From assembly GCA_029865345.1 (NCBI GenBank), contig JAOUHD010000007.1, positions 1-49,924 on the forward strand: a stretch of DNA of 49,924 nt. Direction: 5' to 3'. This DNA is from Nitrospira sp. Its GTDB lineage: Bacteria; Nitrospirota; Nitrospiria; Nitrospirales; Nitrospiraceae. Below are positions 42,003 to 49,924 of this stretch, one piece after another. The first letter of the stretch is position 1; the number at the start of each line of letters is the position of its first letter. The position numbers were made by a program, and so were the translations under genes. Under the pieces are notes generated by a model. It worked only from the letters and a program-made list of their open reading frames with translations. It did no database searches and was not told where the DNA came from.

Positions 42003-43085
42003 ATGACTCGCCCAACCGTCCTCCTCGGTATGAGCGGTGGAGTTGACAGCTCTGTCGCAGCAGCATTACTCGTTCAGCAAGGCTACGAGGTGCACGGCAT
42101 TACCCTCCAGGTATGGGAACACGAGGACGAAACCGTCGCAACATCCAAAAAATGGCAAGAACGAAGCTGTTGCAAGGTCGGCATCGCCAAGCACGTCGCC
42201 AAACTGCTCAACATCTCTCACGAAGTTATCGATACCCGTGACACCTTTCAGAAAGGAGTGATTGACGATTTTCTTCACGGCTATACGACTGGCACCACAC
42301 CCAATCCCTGTGTCCGCTGTAACGAGAGAGTGAAGCTTCGGAGCCTCATGGATCTCGCCGCCGCACGCAAGGTCGATTACATCGCGACAGGCCATTACGC
42401 TCGTCTCCAAAACCATCAGGGCATTCCGGTCCTGGCGCGGGCCACCGATGACCGCAAGGATCAAACCTACTTTCTCTACCGCCTTAACCCTCACTGGCTG
42501 CCCAAGCTCCTCTTCCCCCTGGGCAATCTGAGAAAACCTGATGTGTGGAGAGAAGCGGAGGCCTTGGGGCTCCCAGCCGACGAGCTGAAGGAAAGTCAGG
42601 AGATCTGTTTTGTCACCCAAGGAGACTACCGTACGTTTATCGAGAAGGAGCTTCCCGAGGCCAAAAAACCAGGCCTCTTTATCAATGAGACGGGGCAGCC
42701 CCTGGGTCAACACGACGGAATTGCGTTCTATACACCTGGCCAACGCCGAGGCCTTGGTATTGCCACCGGACAACGGCTCTATGTGCAACAGGTACGGCCA
42801 GCAACCAATACCGTCGTGCTCGGCCCAGAGGAATCTCTACGCAGACAGGAGTGCACGGTGAGCGACCTCAACCTGTTTACGCCCCAGTTACTGGAGAGAT
42901 CCGCTGAAGTTCAGGTCAAAGTCCGCTACGCGACACCCCCAACACCCGCCACTCTGTCGCCATTGAACTCCTCAAGCCTCCGCATTCAGTTCCAGGTGCC
43001 TCAACGGGCACTCAGTCCTGGCCAATCCGCCGTCTTCTATGAAGGTGACCATGTCCTTGGGGGTGGAATTATCCAACCCTTCTAA
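42003..43085 (+). CDS. mnmA: tRNA-specific 2-thiouridylase MnmA
   Basis: The enzyme adds sulfur to wobble uridine-34 of tRNAs for Lys, Glu and Gln, using ATP and a persulfide donor. The 360-aa product has the PP-loop GMSGGVDSSVAA (residues 9-20), the catalytic Cys of NPCVRCNERVK near 101-111, ATGHYAR near 128-134, KDQTYFLYRL near 153-162 and the second Cys in ESQEICFVTQGDY near 200-212. The length is normal. It acts on the same nucleotide as MnmE/MnmG encoded 4 kb upstream, so most of the U34 modification set is in this window. Confidence 0.96.
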   Translation: MTRPTVLLGMSGGVDSSVAAALLVQQGYEVHGITLQVWEHEDETVATSKKWQERSCCKVGIAKHVAKLLNISHEVIDTRDTFQKGVIDDFLHGYTTGTTPNPCVRCNERVKLRSLMDLAAARKVDYIATGHYARLQNHQGIPVLARATDDRKDQTYFLYRLNPHWLPKLLFPLGNLRKPDVWREAEALGLPADELKESQEICFVTQGDYRTFIEKELPEAKKPGLFINETGQPLGQHDGIAFYTPGQRRGLGIATGQRLYVQQVRPATNTVVLGPEESLRRQECTVSDLNLFTPQLLERSAEVQVKVRYATPPTPATLSPLNSSSLRIQFQVPQRALSPGQSAVFYEGDHVLGGGIIQPF

Positions 43086-43227
43086 CCCAACACGATCCCT
43101 CGCTTCTTCTTGACTTGTCCTGTAATCTTCCTATAGCCTTCGCAGCGACGAGTGCAGAGCAAGAGTCCCTCTCTTCCAGGGACATGCCAGTCGAGGTCCA
43201 TACTCATTACATTCTTTTGAGGTTCTG

Positions 43228-43512
43228 ATGTTCGGTTCATTTGGATGGATGGAATTAATGCTGATTTTGATCATTGTCTTGATCATTTTCGGCGCAGGTA
43301 AACTTCCCCAATTGGGGGAAGGCCTCGGGAAAGCCATCAAAGGCTTCAAAAAATCTGTGCACGAAGCTGATGCGATTGACGTCACACCGGCCGAACAGTC
43401 TCAGCAGGCCCATTCGCAGGCTACTACAACTAATCAGGTCGGTGCCCAATCAGAAGCCTCACCATCACCCGCTCCCCAATCGACACAACCAAGCCAGGTA
43501 AAACAAGGGTAA
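43228..43512 (+). CDS. tatA: Twin-arginine translocase subunit TatA (first copy)
   Basis: TatA forms the protein-conducting part of the Tat pathway, which exports folded, cofactor-containing proteins. The 94-aa product has a single membrane helix (about residues 7-22), the hinge FGAGKLPQLGEGLGKAIKGFKK (23-44 region) and an amphipathic helix. A Gln/Ser/Pro-rich disordered tail follows. GAGG lies 6 nt before the ATG. NxrA and the M1 aminopeptidase in this window are likely Tat substrates. tatC is not in the window. Confidence 0.9.
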   Translation: MFGSFGWMELMLILIIVLIIFGAGKLPQLGEGLGKAIKGFKKSVHEADAIDVTPAEQSQQAHSQATTTNQVGAQSEASPSPAPQSTQPSQVKQG

Positions 43513-43581
43513 GCGGCCTGAGTGGCTGGACGACTGAACAGCGAGAGATCAATGGCATTACCTTTTCTCGTACCGTGACTC

Positions 43582-43881
43582 ATGTTTGGATTGGGAGCCA
43601 GCGAGATCTTAATCATTCTGGTGATCGCCTTTCTCCTCTTTGGTCCAAAACAACTCCCTGAAGTCGGACGCCAGGTCGGCAAGGCCATTAAGGGCTTTAA
43701 AGATACAGCTGAGGACCTTCGCAAGTCCGTAGAACCAGAACTGAACATGATTCAGCAAGAAGTCAAAATGGTCGAACAAGATCTTCACGCTTCCATAAAA
43801 GAGGCCGAAGAAGAAATTACAGCTGCAGGGACACCTCCAGAGGAGACCCCCGCACCCATGAGCAAGTTGGGTCAGATATAA
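43582..43881 (+). CDS. TatA/TatB-family protein (second copy)
   Basis: The 99-aa product has one membrane helix (about residues 6-20) followed by FGPKQLPEVGRQVGKAIKGF, which is typical of the TatA/E/B family. The amphipathic helix continues into a long acidic helical region (about 45-80), longer than in the first copy and more like TatB. The FGP motif also leans toward TatB, but KAIKGFK is TatA-like, so I leave the subtype open. It lies 69 bp after the first copy on the same strand and may serve as the TatB partner. Confidence 0.85.
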   Translation: MFGLGASEILIILVIAFLLFGPKQLPEVGRQVGKAIKGFKDTAEDLRKSVEPELNMIQQEVKMVEQDLHASIKEAEEEITAAGTPPEETPAPMSKLGQI

Positions 43882-44002
43882 AATAACCACACATGATCAA
43901 TGCGGTGATTTCACGAAGAGGACACGGGCAATATAGATTCCCCTCTATTTCCCGCCTCCTACTGAAAGACCTGCGCAAATCGACTCAATTCATTTCCAGA
44001 GC

Positions 44003-45715
44003 ATGGATACGCTAAGTACGACTCCTAGACCACGACAGGGACAGTGGCAGACAGTTCTCCTCACGGCAACGATGGCGGCGGCCGGGCTCATTGCTTTTTG
44101 CGGTCCAGCCCAAAGCGCCTTCGAATTACCACCAGGCGAAAAGATCACCAATCCGATCGTGATCGGTCGCGGGATCCCACAAAAAGAAGCCTACGAACCG
44201 TTTGACCCAAGAACAGGTAGGAACTTTGACCTTCGCAACCTCTGGATACGTGCTGATCTCCGCGTACGGCCTGAGTACCGTAACAACGTCTGCTTCGGCG
44301 GAGGCATCGGAGCTGCTGGACAATGTAATGCGCCCGGCATTGCGCCAAACAACCTCCTAGGTAAAGCAAATGATCAATTCGTCCAGCAGATGACCCGACT
44401 GGGTATCGGCTACGACCTGTCCCCCGATGTCAATTTTTACCTCGAACTGATTGATTCTCGTACTTGGGGTGGAAACGGCACACCGGTCGGCGCCGGAGGC
44501 GCGGGGATTAATGGAGACCCCATTATCCATACCTGCGGTTCTACGCCAAGCCAGGGAGGAAGACCCGTCTGCTCACTTGGTATTCGAGCCGGCTACATGT
44601 TGATCCGAAACTTCGCCGGCGTACAGGGGTTAGGGCTGAAGGCCGGTCGGCAGTATCTCGTCTTCGGGGACCAAAGTTTGTTCGGCCACTTCGATTGGGC
44701 CAACACGGGTTTCTCTTTTGACGGGGTCATGGTGCAGTATAGCCACAGCATCATGGATACCCATGCTGGCTGGTTTCGGACAGCAGAAACGGACCTGGTA
44801 CAAGGAGCAGCCCTGGGGAGCGGAAACCCAAACATTGGGGGTACAGGTCAAGCAAGAAACGCGGCCGGGGATGCGGACCTCTTTATCTTGTACAACCAGA
44901 TCAAGACGGTCCCTGGGTTTTTGATTGAACCATTCTACGCCTATTACAAGAGTAACCTCGGCGGGGGAGACATTAACTCCCAGGGACTAGGCACCCCGAA
45001 GCACGGCAATCAAACCCGCCATACCGTCGGAGCGCGAGTGGCCATGAAAAAAGGCTATGTCGATGCTTCCAGCGAAGTGGTCTATCAGTTCGGCCAGATG
45101 GGGGACACCGCTGCCAGTGCTAGCGCCCTCTGTGGTGATCCTGGAGGAGAGGGGAAGTGTCTCCACATCAATGCGTGGGCGACGAGAAACTGGATCGGAT
45201 ATACAGCCTTCAACCTACCGGGCAAACCTCGCATCGCCTTCAATTTCGACTATGCCTCAGGAGACGGACGAGCGAATTGTACCCTCAACGCGGCCTATGG
45301 CGATTGTAAGACCGCCAACACGTTTGAGAACTTCTTCCCGACGAATCACATTCACATGGGATACATGGATGTCATCGCGTGGAAGAATATGATGAGCTTC
45401 TCAGGGAACTTCCAAGCACGCCCAACCACGAACGACCATATCGAACTCTGGTACACGAACATCCACCTTGCGAACGCTCGTGACAATTGGTACCGGGCAA
45501 GTCAGGGTGTCTATGTCTTTTCACGGCCGGACAACACCGCGACCCATATCGGTGACGAAGTCGATGTCGTCTGGACCCATTTCTTTATGAACGGAATGGT
45601 CGCCTTTCAAGGCGGCTATGGTCACCTGTTCCCTGGTCCGTATATTTCACACAATTTGGGACGCCGTGCCGTCGGACAAGATTGGGCCTACGCCCAGCTC
45701 TGGATCAACTTCTAG
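44003..45715 (+). CDS. Outer-membrane beta-barrel porin, alginate-export family type
   Basis: The 570-aa product has an N-terminal signal peptide (long, about residues 1-39, ending AQSA) and a large beta-barrel with many alternating strands. It ends in a terminal Phe (AQLWINF), the usual C-terminal signature for outer-membrane insertion. Overall it resembles the Alginate_exp/AlgE-type porins often seen in Nitrospira; a substrate such as nitrite or nitrate is speculation. It has eight Cys after the signal peptide in four close pairs: 97/108, 178/190, 377/386 and 426/435. Each pair sits in a Gly-rich segment likely to be a loop. The gene stands alone. Confidence 0.8.
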   Translation: MDTLSTTPRPRQGQWQTVLLTATMAAAGLIAFCGPAQSAFELPPGEKITNPIVIGRGIPQKEAYEPFDPRTGRNFDLRNLWIRADLRVRPEYRNNVCFGGGIGAAGQCNAPGIAPNNLLGKANDQFVQQMTRLGIGYDLSPDVNFYLELIDSRTWGGNGTPVGAGGAGINGDPIIHTCGSTPSQGGRPVCSLGIRAGYMLIRNFAGVQGLGLKAGRQYLVFGDQSLFGHFDWANTGFSFDGVMVQYSHSIMDTHAGWFRTAETDLVQGAALGSGNPNIGGTGQARNAAGDADLFILYNQIKTVPGFLIEPFYAYYKSNLGGGDINSQGLGTPKHGNQTRHTVGARVAMKKGYVDASSEVVYQFGQMGDTAASASALCGDPGGEGKCLHINAWATRNWIGYTAFNLPGKPRIAFNFDYASGDGRANCTLNAAYGDCKTANTFENFFPTNHIHMGYMDVIAWKNMMSFSGNFQARPTTNDHIELWYTNIHLANARDNWYRASQGVYVFSRPDNTATHIGDEVDVVWTHFFMNGMVAFQGGYGHLFPGPYISHNLGRRAVGQDWAYAQLWINF

Positions 45716-45788
45716 GCGGCCGCTGGTCGCAGTGACCGACTCCACCGAGAACCTCCATCGAACTCTCTAAATCCCCGTCTATCACCCG

Positions 45789-46406
45789 CTATTGCAAATG
45801 ACCCACTTTCGCAAACCGCTCCTGAAGTGCGCCGTAGGTCTGCGTCACGGGAAACTGAGGGAATTCTTTTGGTAGATGCTCGGGAGGGCAAAAGAAAAAT
45901 CCGGCGTCGGCTTCCCTGAGCATGGTGGTATCGTTGTACGAGTCACCTGCGGCCATCGTATAAAAGTTCAGCGATTTCAACGCAGCCACAGCATGCTTCT
46001 TTGGATCCTGCATTCTCATGTGGTAGTTCACGATGCGGCCACTCCCATCGATCTCTAGCTGATTGCAAAAGAGAGTTGGGAAGCCAAGCTGTCGCATGAG
46101 TGGCTGGGCGAACTGATAGAAGGTGTCCGACAGAATAATGACTTGGCAACGCTCCCGCAGCCATGCGAGGAACTCAGTCGCCCCGTCTAACGGCCCCATC
46201 TTTTCAATCACATCTTGAATGTCACTAATCTTCAACGCGTGCCGATCGAGAATGTTCAACCGCTGTCTCATGAGCTTGTCGTAATCGGGCATCTCGCGAG
46301 TCGTTATCTTTAAATCGTCAATGCCGGTCTTCCCTGCGACATTAATCCAGATCTCCGGCACGAGCACCCCTTCCAAGTCTAAGCACACCACAACAGGCTT
46401 CTGCAT
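45789..46406 (-). CDS. thrH: ThrH: phosphoserine phosphatase / homoserine phosphotransferase
   Basis: This HAD-family enzyme is known from Pseudomonas to dephosphorylate phosphoserine and to transfer phosphate to homoserine, so it can bypass missing serB or thrB. The 205-aa product matches ThrH closely, including its deviant first motif CLDLEGVLVPEIW (residues 8-20), the second motif VILSDTFYQFAQPLMRQLGF near 89-108 and the terminal AAGDSYNDTTML near 152-163. The length equals the characterised protein. The ATG at 46406 follows GAGGAGAG; a start at 46424 lies before that site and is rejected. Confidence 0.94.
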   Translation of the reverse strand: MQKPVVVCLDLEGVLVPEIWINVAGKTGIDDLKITTREMPDYDKLMRQRLNILDRHALKISDIQDVIEKMGPLDGATEFLAWLRERCQVIILSDTFYQFAQPLMRQLGFPTLFCNQLEIDGSGRIVNYHMRMQDPKKHAVAALKSLNFYTMAAGDSYNDTTMLREADAGFFFCPPEHLPKEFPQFPVTQTYGALQERFAKVGHLQ

Positions 46407-46452
46407 ACAATCTCTCCTCTTCATTCACGCTGCATAACGCTGATCTCGGCCA

Positions 46453-47256
46453 CTATTCAACAGAATCTTGGCCGCTTCTAGACATCGATTGGCATAAAAA
46501 ACGCCACGTCTTGTCCAGTGCACGATCGAGTAACTCGACGCCCTTCCACGTATGCTGATTCTCTTGCTCATGACCCTTCGCCCAATCGAGAGCTACCGGG
46601 AGTGGGATCAATCTTGTCGGAGATTTCGTCAGTTCTTGCCATAGAAGCCCCAGCACCGTGCTGACCAGGATAGGGGCTGAAATTGGGTCTACGGAATTGG
46701 CGATCAGGTCATCACAGCGCTCGGGAGGCGAGCTCACCAGCAGCTCCCGGCATGCCGCGGGACGCGCCTCATAGATCGTACATGCCTCTTCTTCAAGGAA
46801 GGGGCAAGGCAGTCGCAGGGCATAGTACTTGCGATTCACCACTTCCAGGGCATCGTCGTTCGGTTGTTCCGGAGCATTGCAGAGTTCTGAGAGTCGTTGC
46901 CAGAGACCCTGCGACAGGAGCCGAGATTTCGTTTCCTCGAACCGTGCTGCAATACGCCCCTGTTGCTCAGTCGAACACGAGCGGACCCACTCATCTAACG
47001 CGAATGCTTCCGGGGCCGACAAGGGGACCAACATTCGACAGCAAGCCGCACATCCCTTGTGGCAGGACGGTGTTTTGCCTGCATCGGTGGAACGGGCAAC
47101 TTCAAGCGCTTGGGCCTCTTCTCCAAAACGACGTATCAAGGGAACGATGGCCGTGACCGGCACAAATCCAGTCGGCACCTCCACAGCCGTGGTAATCTGA
47201 CCGGCAGAGGTGTTGAGCGCGATCTGGAAGTGCTCGGTTGTGGGAGGGGTCATCAT
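46453..47256 (-). CDS. YkgJ-type cysteine-cluster protein
   Basis: The product has the zinc/iron-chelating cysteine-cluster domain (YkgJ/CxxCxxCC). Clustered cysteines appear in CHKGCAACCRML near residues 59-70 and CPFLEEEACTIYEARPAACRE near 150-170, plus another in PPERCDDL. The family likely binds Fe-S or zinc; the cellular role is not established. The start is uncertain: the ATG at 47256 or the next codon at 47253 gives about 267 aa, and a GTG at 47325 would give 290 aa. None has a clear ribosome-binding site. It is 46 bp upstream of thrH on the same strand, so the two may be co-transcribed. Confidence 0.8.
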   Translation of the reverse strand: MMTPPTTEHFQIALNTSAGQITTAVEVPTGFVPVTAIVPLIRRFGEEAQALEVARSTDAGKTPSCHKGCAACCRMLVPLSAPEAFALDEWVRSCSTEQQGRIAARFEETKSRLLSQGLWQRLSELCNAPEQPNDDALEVVNRKYYALRLPCPFLEEEACTIYEARPAACRELLVSSPPERCDDLIANSVDPISAPILVSTVLGLLWQELTKSPTRLIPLPVALDWAKGHEQENQHTWKGVELLDRALDKTWRFLCQSMSRSGQDSVE

Positions 47257-47737
47257 CTCGACGGGCTCGGAATGGCTAATTAGATGTTCCCTTGATAGTA
47301 GAGAGAAACTAATATGCCGGCGCACGATGAATCAAGAGCCGTATTTCTAACAAGAGGGCACAGATCCGCATGTCGTCTTTGACCTCCCGACGGCGCACCC
47401 ATCGCGCTGTTCATCTTTCCACTCCAGGCTCAGGCAGGTCCTACTGGCTCCTTTACCCTAGCCCAAATGGACTCCAAGATAAGGCCATCTTTGAGCTTGC
47501 GTGTCTTAAGAAAAAGCGTAGAGTTTATCGTGCGCGGGTACACCGACCCTGCCGAACGTGAGATAGCCAACGAGATTTCGTCGCTCATAGCGGGTCAGCG
47601 AGGTGTACCCCCGCTTAATCACCGCCGGTCACTTTTGGCCCCACATCCAATGATCCACACCAATAACCACCTGGCATTCTCCCATCAATAAGCTCGGTCG
47701 ATCTTGCTCCTTCCTTCAGGAAGCTCGATAATAGTGT
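47257..47737. other. Divergent intergenic region
   Basis: I see no supported gene. Two short plus-strand frames (47370-47561 and 47467-47691) overlap each other, lack ribosome-binding sites and have Arg/Ser/His/Pro-rich chance-like content. The stretch probably holds promoters for the divergent neighbours. If the cysteine-cluster gene starts at 47325 the gap is 412 bp. Confidence 0.55.
47704..47732 (+). promoter_or_regulatory. Candidate promoter immediately before a start codon
   Basis: TTGCTC (47704-47709) and GATAAT (47727-47732) are separated by 17 bp. The start point would coincide with the ATG at 47738, implying a leaderless transcript. Confidence 0.35.
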
Positions 47738-48124
47738 ATGGGGCAGCCTATTGCGTTTTCTGGCCATGTCATTGGTCTACTCAAAGAGTACATGCGGGAC
47801 CTTGTCGATCAGGCAATGCAAGAGCAACAATCCCAAGAACAGTTTGGCTTTACTCCCCTTCCGTATCGTCCCGATCAGGCCATTTCTGATCTCCTCGCCC
47901 TACTCGATGATCGCATCGAATCGGAAGGCATCCAAGTAGGCTTACCCGAATGCTTTCTCCATGACATGTGGACTGTCTGTAACGAAGCCATTGAATCGAT
48001 CTCTAATCGCATCTGGCTAGAAGGAAACCTCGATGGTCGAAGCATGACCAAAGCTCAAACAAGAGAGCTGACCTATCAGGCCCTGATCGAGTTTATAGAC
48101 GCCCGTTCGCGAGAAAGGAGCTGA
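47738..48124 (+). CDS. Small helical protein of unknown function (128 aa)
   Basis: I recognise no family. The product is soluble, acidic and predicted mostly helical, without signal peptide or membrane segments. Two cysteines (about residues 73 and 82) are in GLPECFLHDMWTVCNEA. Codon content is normal for the window. The ATG has no ribosome-binding site within the usual distance; the promoter-like element before it would produce an mRNA starting at the ATG. It is 28 bp upstream of the EVE-domain gene on the same strand and probably shares its transcript. Confidence 0.65.
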   Translation: MGQPIAFSGHVIGLLKEYMRDLVDQAMQEQQSQEQFGFTPLPYRPDQAISDLLALLDDRIESEGIQVGLPECFLHDMWTVCNEAIESISNRIWLEGNLDGRSMTKAQTRELTYQALIEFIDARSRERS

Positions 48125-48152
48125 TCAATGCTTCACACAAGGAGAGGAATGA

Positions 48153-48623
48153 ATGGGACCACAAGGGTATTGGTTGATGAAGTCAGAGCCCACCACATTC
48201 TCGATCGATGACTTGATACGCTCTCCCAACCACGCAACCTATTGGGATGGCGTACGCAACTATCAAGCTCGTAATTTCATGCGCAGCATGGCAGTCGGCG
48301 ATCACGTGTTGTTTTACCACAGCAACACTGATCCACCGGCGGTCGTCGGCATCGCAGAGGTCGTCAAAACTGCGTATCCTGATTCGACACAATTCGACAA
48401 GAAGGACAAGCACTACGACCCTGAGAGCAAACCGTCCGAGCCCAGATGGGACATGGTCGATATCAAGTATGTTCGGAAGTTTGCCCGCGCTTTGACCTTG
48501 GACGAATTACGAAAAGAGAACAAGCTGAACGATATGGTGTTGCTGAAGAAGGGATCTCGCCTCTCCGTTCAGCCGGTCACTCCCCTGGAATGGAGGCATA
48601 TCATGAAGTTGGCAGAAGTCTGA
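48153..48623 (+). CDS. EVE-domain protein
   Basis: EVE domains are PUA-like folds that recognise modified bases in RNA or DNA. The 156-aa product is essentially one complete domain, with typical blocks YWLMKSEPTTFSIDDL (residues 6-21), WDGVRNYQARNFMRSM near 31-46, GDHVLFYHSNTDPPAVVGIA near 49-68, and WDMVDIKYV near 99-107. It resembles the thymocyte nuclear protein 1 group. A base-modification reader role in RNA is the family inference. AAGGAGAGG precedes the ATG. It converges with the peptidase-like gene, with 13 bp between the stops. Confidence 0.93.
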   Translation: MGPQGYWLMKSEPTTFSIDDLIRSPNHATYWDGVRNYQARNFMRSMAVGDHVLFYHSNTDPPAVVGIAEVVKTAYPDSTQFDKKDKHYDPESKPSEPRWDMVDIKYVRKFARALTLDELRKENKLNDMVLLKKGSRLSVQPVTPLEWRHIMKLAEV

Positions 48624-48636
48624 TGTGCTCCAGACG

Positions 48637-48915
48637 CTACGTGCTGGCCTTTCCATCGTCCATATGTCGATGTTGCCAGTCCAACCAGGCGTGGCCCAGC
48701 TCGTGGGCAAGAATGTAGCGGCGACGGGTCACGGGAAGTCGTTTCCGTACATAGATCGTCTTCGTGTCATCATCCCAAATCCCATCGGCGTTTGCATCGC
48801 GCTTGTCCATTTCCGCGTCCGATAACTGCCGAACGGTAATCCGGTAGCCGAACGGAAGGACAACCTGATTCGGTATTCGCAGCATCTTCTTTCGCTCTCC
48901 AAGCATCATACCCAT
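48637..48915 (-). CDS. Small zinc-peptidase-like protein (HELGH motif)
   Basis: The 92-aa product contains ILAHELGHAWLDWQHR near residues 68-83, an HExxH zinc motif as in ImmA/IrrE or similar minimal metallopeptidases. A beta-rich region precedes it (VLPFGYRITVRQL, then TKTIYVRKRL). There is no signal peptide. It has no third-ligand region that I can identify, and no neighbouring repressor of the ImmR type, so the target is unknown. I take the ATG at 48915, which follows GGAGGAAGGG at a somewhat long distance; two more ATG codons lie 2-3 codons in. A longer frame to 48999 lacks a site. Confidence 0.65.
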   Translation of the reverse strand: MGMMLGERKKMLRIPNQVVLPFGYRITVRQLSDAEMDKRDANADGIWDDDTKTIYVRKRLPVTRRRYILAHELGHAWLDWQHRHMDDGKAST

Positions 48916-49099
48916 TGTACACTCACCCTTCCTCCTACCGTAAAATAGCCTACCATAATGGACCAGGCTGAGTGCTGCCTTTTTACTGAGGTTTATCAAT
49001 AGCTTACGATTCCTTTCGAGCTACACATGCTGAAGCAGCTTTTACCATATCGTCATCATAACCTTTCCCTCCTCCACCAAATTTGTGTATGATTGCCTC

Positions 49100-49864
49100 A
49101 TGGAACCTGCATGTAAGGACGAGCTCCTCCACACCTGTCCCACCTCAGTCCGCCTGGTCGGAGTGAAGATCAGGAACCGTGGAGAGGTCAAGAAGCTAGG
49201 CGCCGTCAGCGTACCATTGCGCAACGGAGATCCTGTTTTACTCGAAGTGGATGGAGAAGCCACGTACGGGATTGTCTATACTGAACCGTACACAACTCCC
49301 TTTCTCCCTCCTATGCGTGCGATGAAATCCATCTTGCGAAAGCCGGATGCTGAAGAAACGGCGTTGATCCGCCGGCTTGAGCAGCTCTCGCAGGAGGCCG
49401 CCTCCTATTGCCGAACGAAAGCAGCCGAACTCAATATCTCTCTCAAACTCGTCGAAGTCTACGGAGCCATGCACCGTCGGCAGCTGACCTTTGTCTACAC
49501 AGCAGAGGACCGGATCGATTTCCGAGAACTGGTCCGAGACCTGGCCCGTCGTTTCGGCGGGCGTATCGAAATGCGCCAAGTCGGGGTACGCGAGGAGGCC
49601 AGACGGCTCGGTGGCATCGATACCTGTGGCTTGGTCCTTTGCTGTGCCAGTTTTCTGACCGATATGAAGCCGATTTCGGCCAAGCAGGCGAAAAAGCTCA
49701 ACCTGACAATTGACGACCCACGCTTGCTGGGGGTGTGTGGAAGGCTCAAGTGCTGTTTGATGTTTGAAATGATGGACGCCGAGGGCAAGATCGCCCCTCA
49801 GGCTCACCAGCTTATTACCCCGACCCGGCCCGATTCCTTTTCTCCACCGACCCTTCAGTCTTGA
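49100..49864 (+). CDS. PSP1-domain protein, RicT/YaaT type
   Basis: The product has the PSP1 C-terminal domain (about residues 35-185). The B. subtilis homologue RicT (YaaT) works with RicA and RicF in a complex that carries [4Fe-4S] clusters and controls RNase Y. The conserved cysteines are visible in TCGLVLCCASF near 174-184 and in VCGRLKCCLMFEM near 214-226. I place the start at the ATG at 49100 (254 aa); a GTG at 49085 is in frame but its codons overlap a TATGAT box (49088-49093) that may be the -10 of a leaderless promoter. Such genes usually lie beside DNA replication or tRNA-synthetase genes. Confidence 0.85.
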   Translation: MEPACKDELLHTCPTSVRLVGVKIRNRGEVKKLGAVSVPLRNGDPVLLEVDGEATYGIVYTEPYTTPFLPPMRAMKSILRKPDAEETALIRRLEQLSQEAASYCRTKAAELNISLKLVEVYGAMHRRQLTFVYTAEDRIDFRELVRDLARRFGGRIEMRQVGVREEARRLGGIDTCGLVLCCASFLTDMKPISAKQAKKLNLTIDDPRLLGVCGRLKCCLMFEMMDAEGKIAPQAHQLITPTRPDSFSPPTLQS

Positions 49865-49924
49865 TACCAACCCAATATAGTCGTGTATTTCCTTACAACT
49901 ATGAGCTTAAATGGCTCGCGTAGT
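49865..49924. other. Right-edge fragment
   Basis: The last 60 bases follow the PSP1 gene. ATG codons at 49901 and 49911 are not preceded by ribosome-binding sites, and too few codons are visible to call a gene. Confidence 0.5.

Noticed and set aside
47370..47691. Two short overlapping plus-strand frames in the intergenic region
   Set aside because: No ribosome-binding site, no resemblance to any protein, and mutually exclusive frames.
1..49924. CRISPR arrays, prophage, insertion sequences
   Set aside because: Reading both strands I saw no regularly spaced repeats, no transposase or phage structural genes and no terminal inverted repeats with target duplications.

Overview
The window looks like a chromosomal segment of a nitrite-oxidising bacterium of the genus Nitrospira (phylum Nitrospirota). 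The main evidence is an nxrA-nxrB pair of the periplasmic type. The 1145-residue alpha subunit carries a twin-arginine signal, and the beta subunit is a NarH-like iron-sulfur protein. The other genes are ordinary Gram-negative housekeeping and envelope genes. I see no insertion sequence, phage gene, CRISPR array or integrase. The genus assignment is inferred from protein resemblance, not from a search.

Layout. (1) 0.2-6.8 kb, minus strand: nxrA, nxrB, then two small genes of unknown function; upstream of nxrA is a 574-bp AT-rich regulatory region with a sigma54-like promoter and a palindrome. (2) 6.79-6.86 kb: tRNA-Gly(GCC) behind a good sigma70 promoter. (3) 7-12.8 kb, minus: a methyltransferase-like protein, then MoxR ATPase, DUF58 protein and a TgpA-like membrane transglutaminase. 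(4) 12.8-20.6 kb, mostly plus: ChaN-like lipoprotein, SWIM zinc-finger protein, small membrane protein, tesA-like esterase divergent from a ybbA/ybbP-like ABC exporter, and a lipoprotein metallo-beta-lactamase-fold hydrolase. (5) 20.7-31.9 kb, minus: PilZ protein; a tightly packed sugar-phosphate operon pgi-pgl-glk-rpiA ending in a probably exported M1 aminopeptidase; and a four-gene envelope operon with two L,D-transpeptidases. (6) 32.3-40.7 kb, plus: the classic origin-side cluster rpmH-rnpA-yidD-yidC-mnmE-mnmG-rsmG-parA-parB, behind a perfect consensus promoter and with two identical parS sites. (7) 40.9-49.9 kb: two bactofilins, mnmA, two TatA-family genes, a large outer-membrane porin with four close Cys pairs, thrH, a YkgJ-type cysteine-cluster protein, an EVE-domain protein, a small zinc-peptidase-like protein and a RicT/PSP1 protein.

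How it fits together. The parS-parAB-rpmH cluster, together with the change of predominant strand in the 471-bp gap before rpmH, suggests that the replication origin lies in or near this window. nxrAB would then be about 26-31 kb from it and transcribed in the direction of fork movement. The Tat components at 43 kb could serve export of NxrA and of the twin-arginine aminopeptidase. The least explained items are the nxr control region, the two unknown genes after nxrB (one with an inverted repeat that could hide its ribosome-binding site in read-through RNA), and the aspartate substitutions in the iron-sulfur motifs of both NXR subunits.
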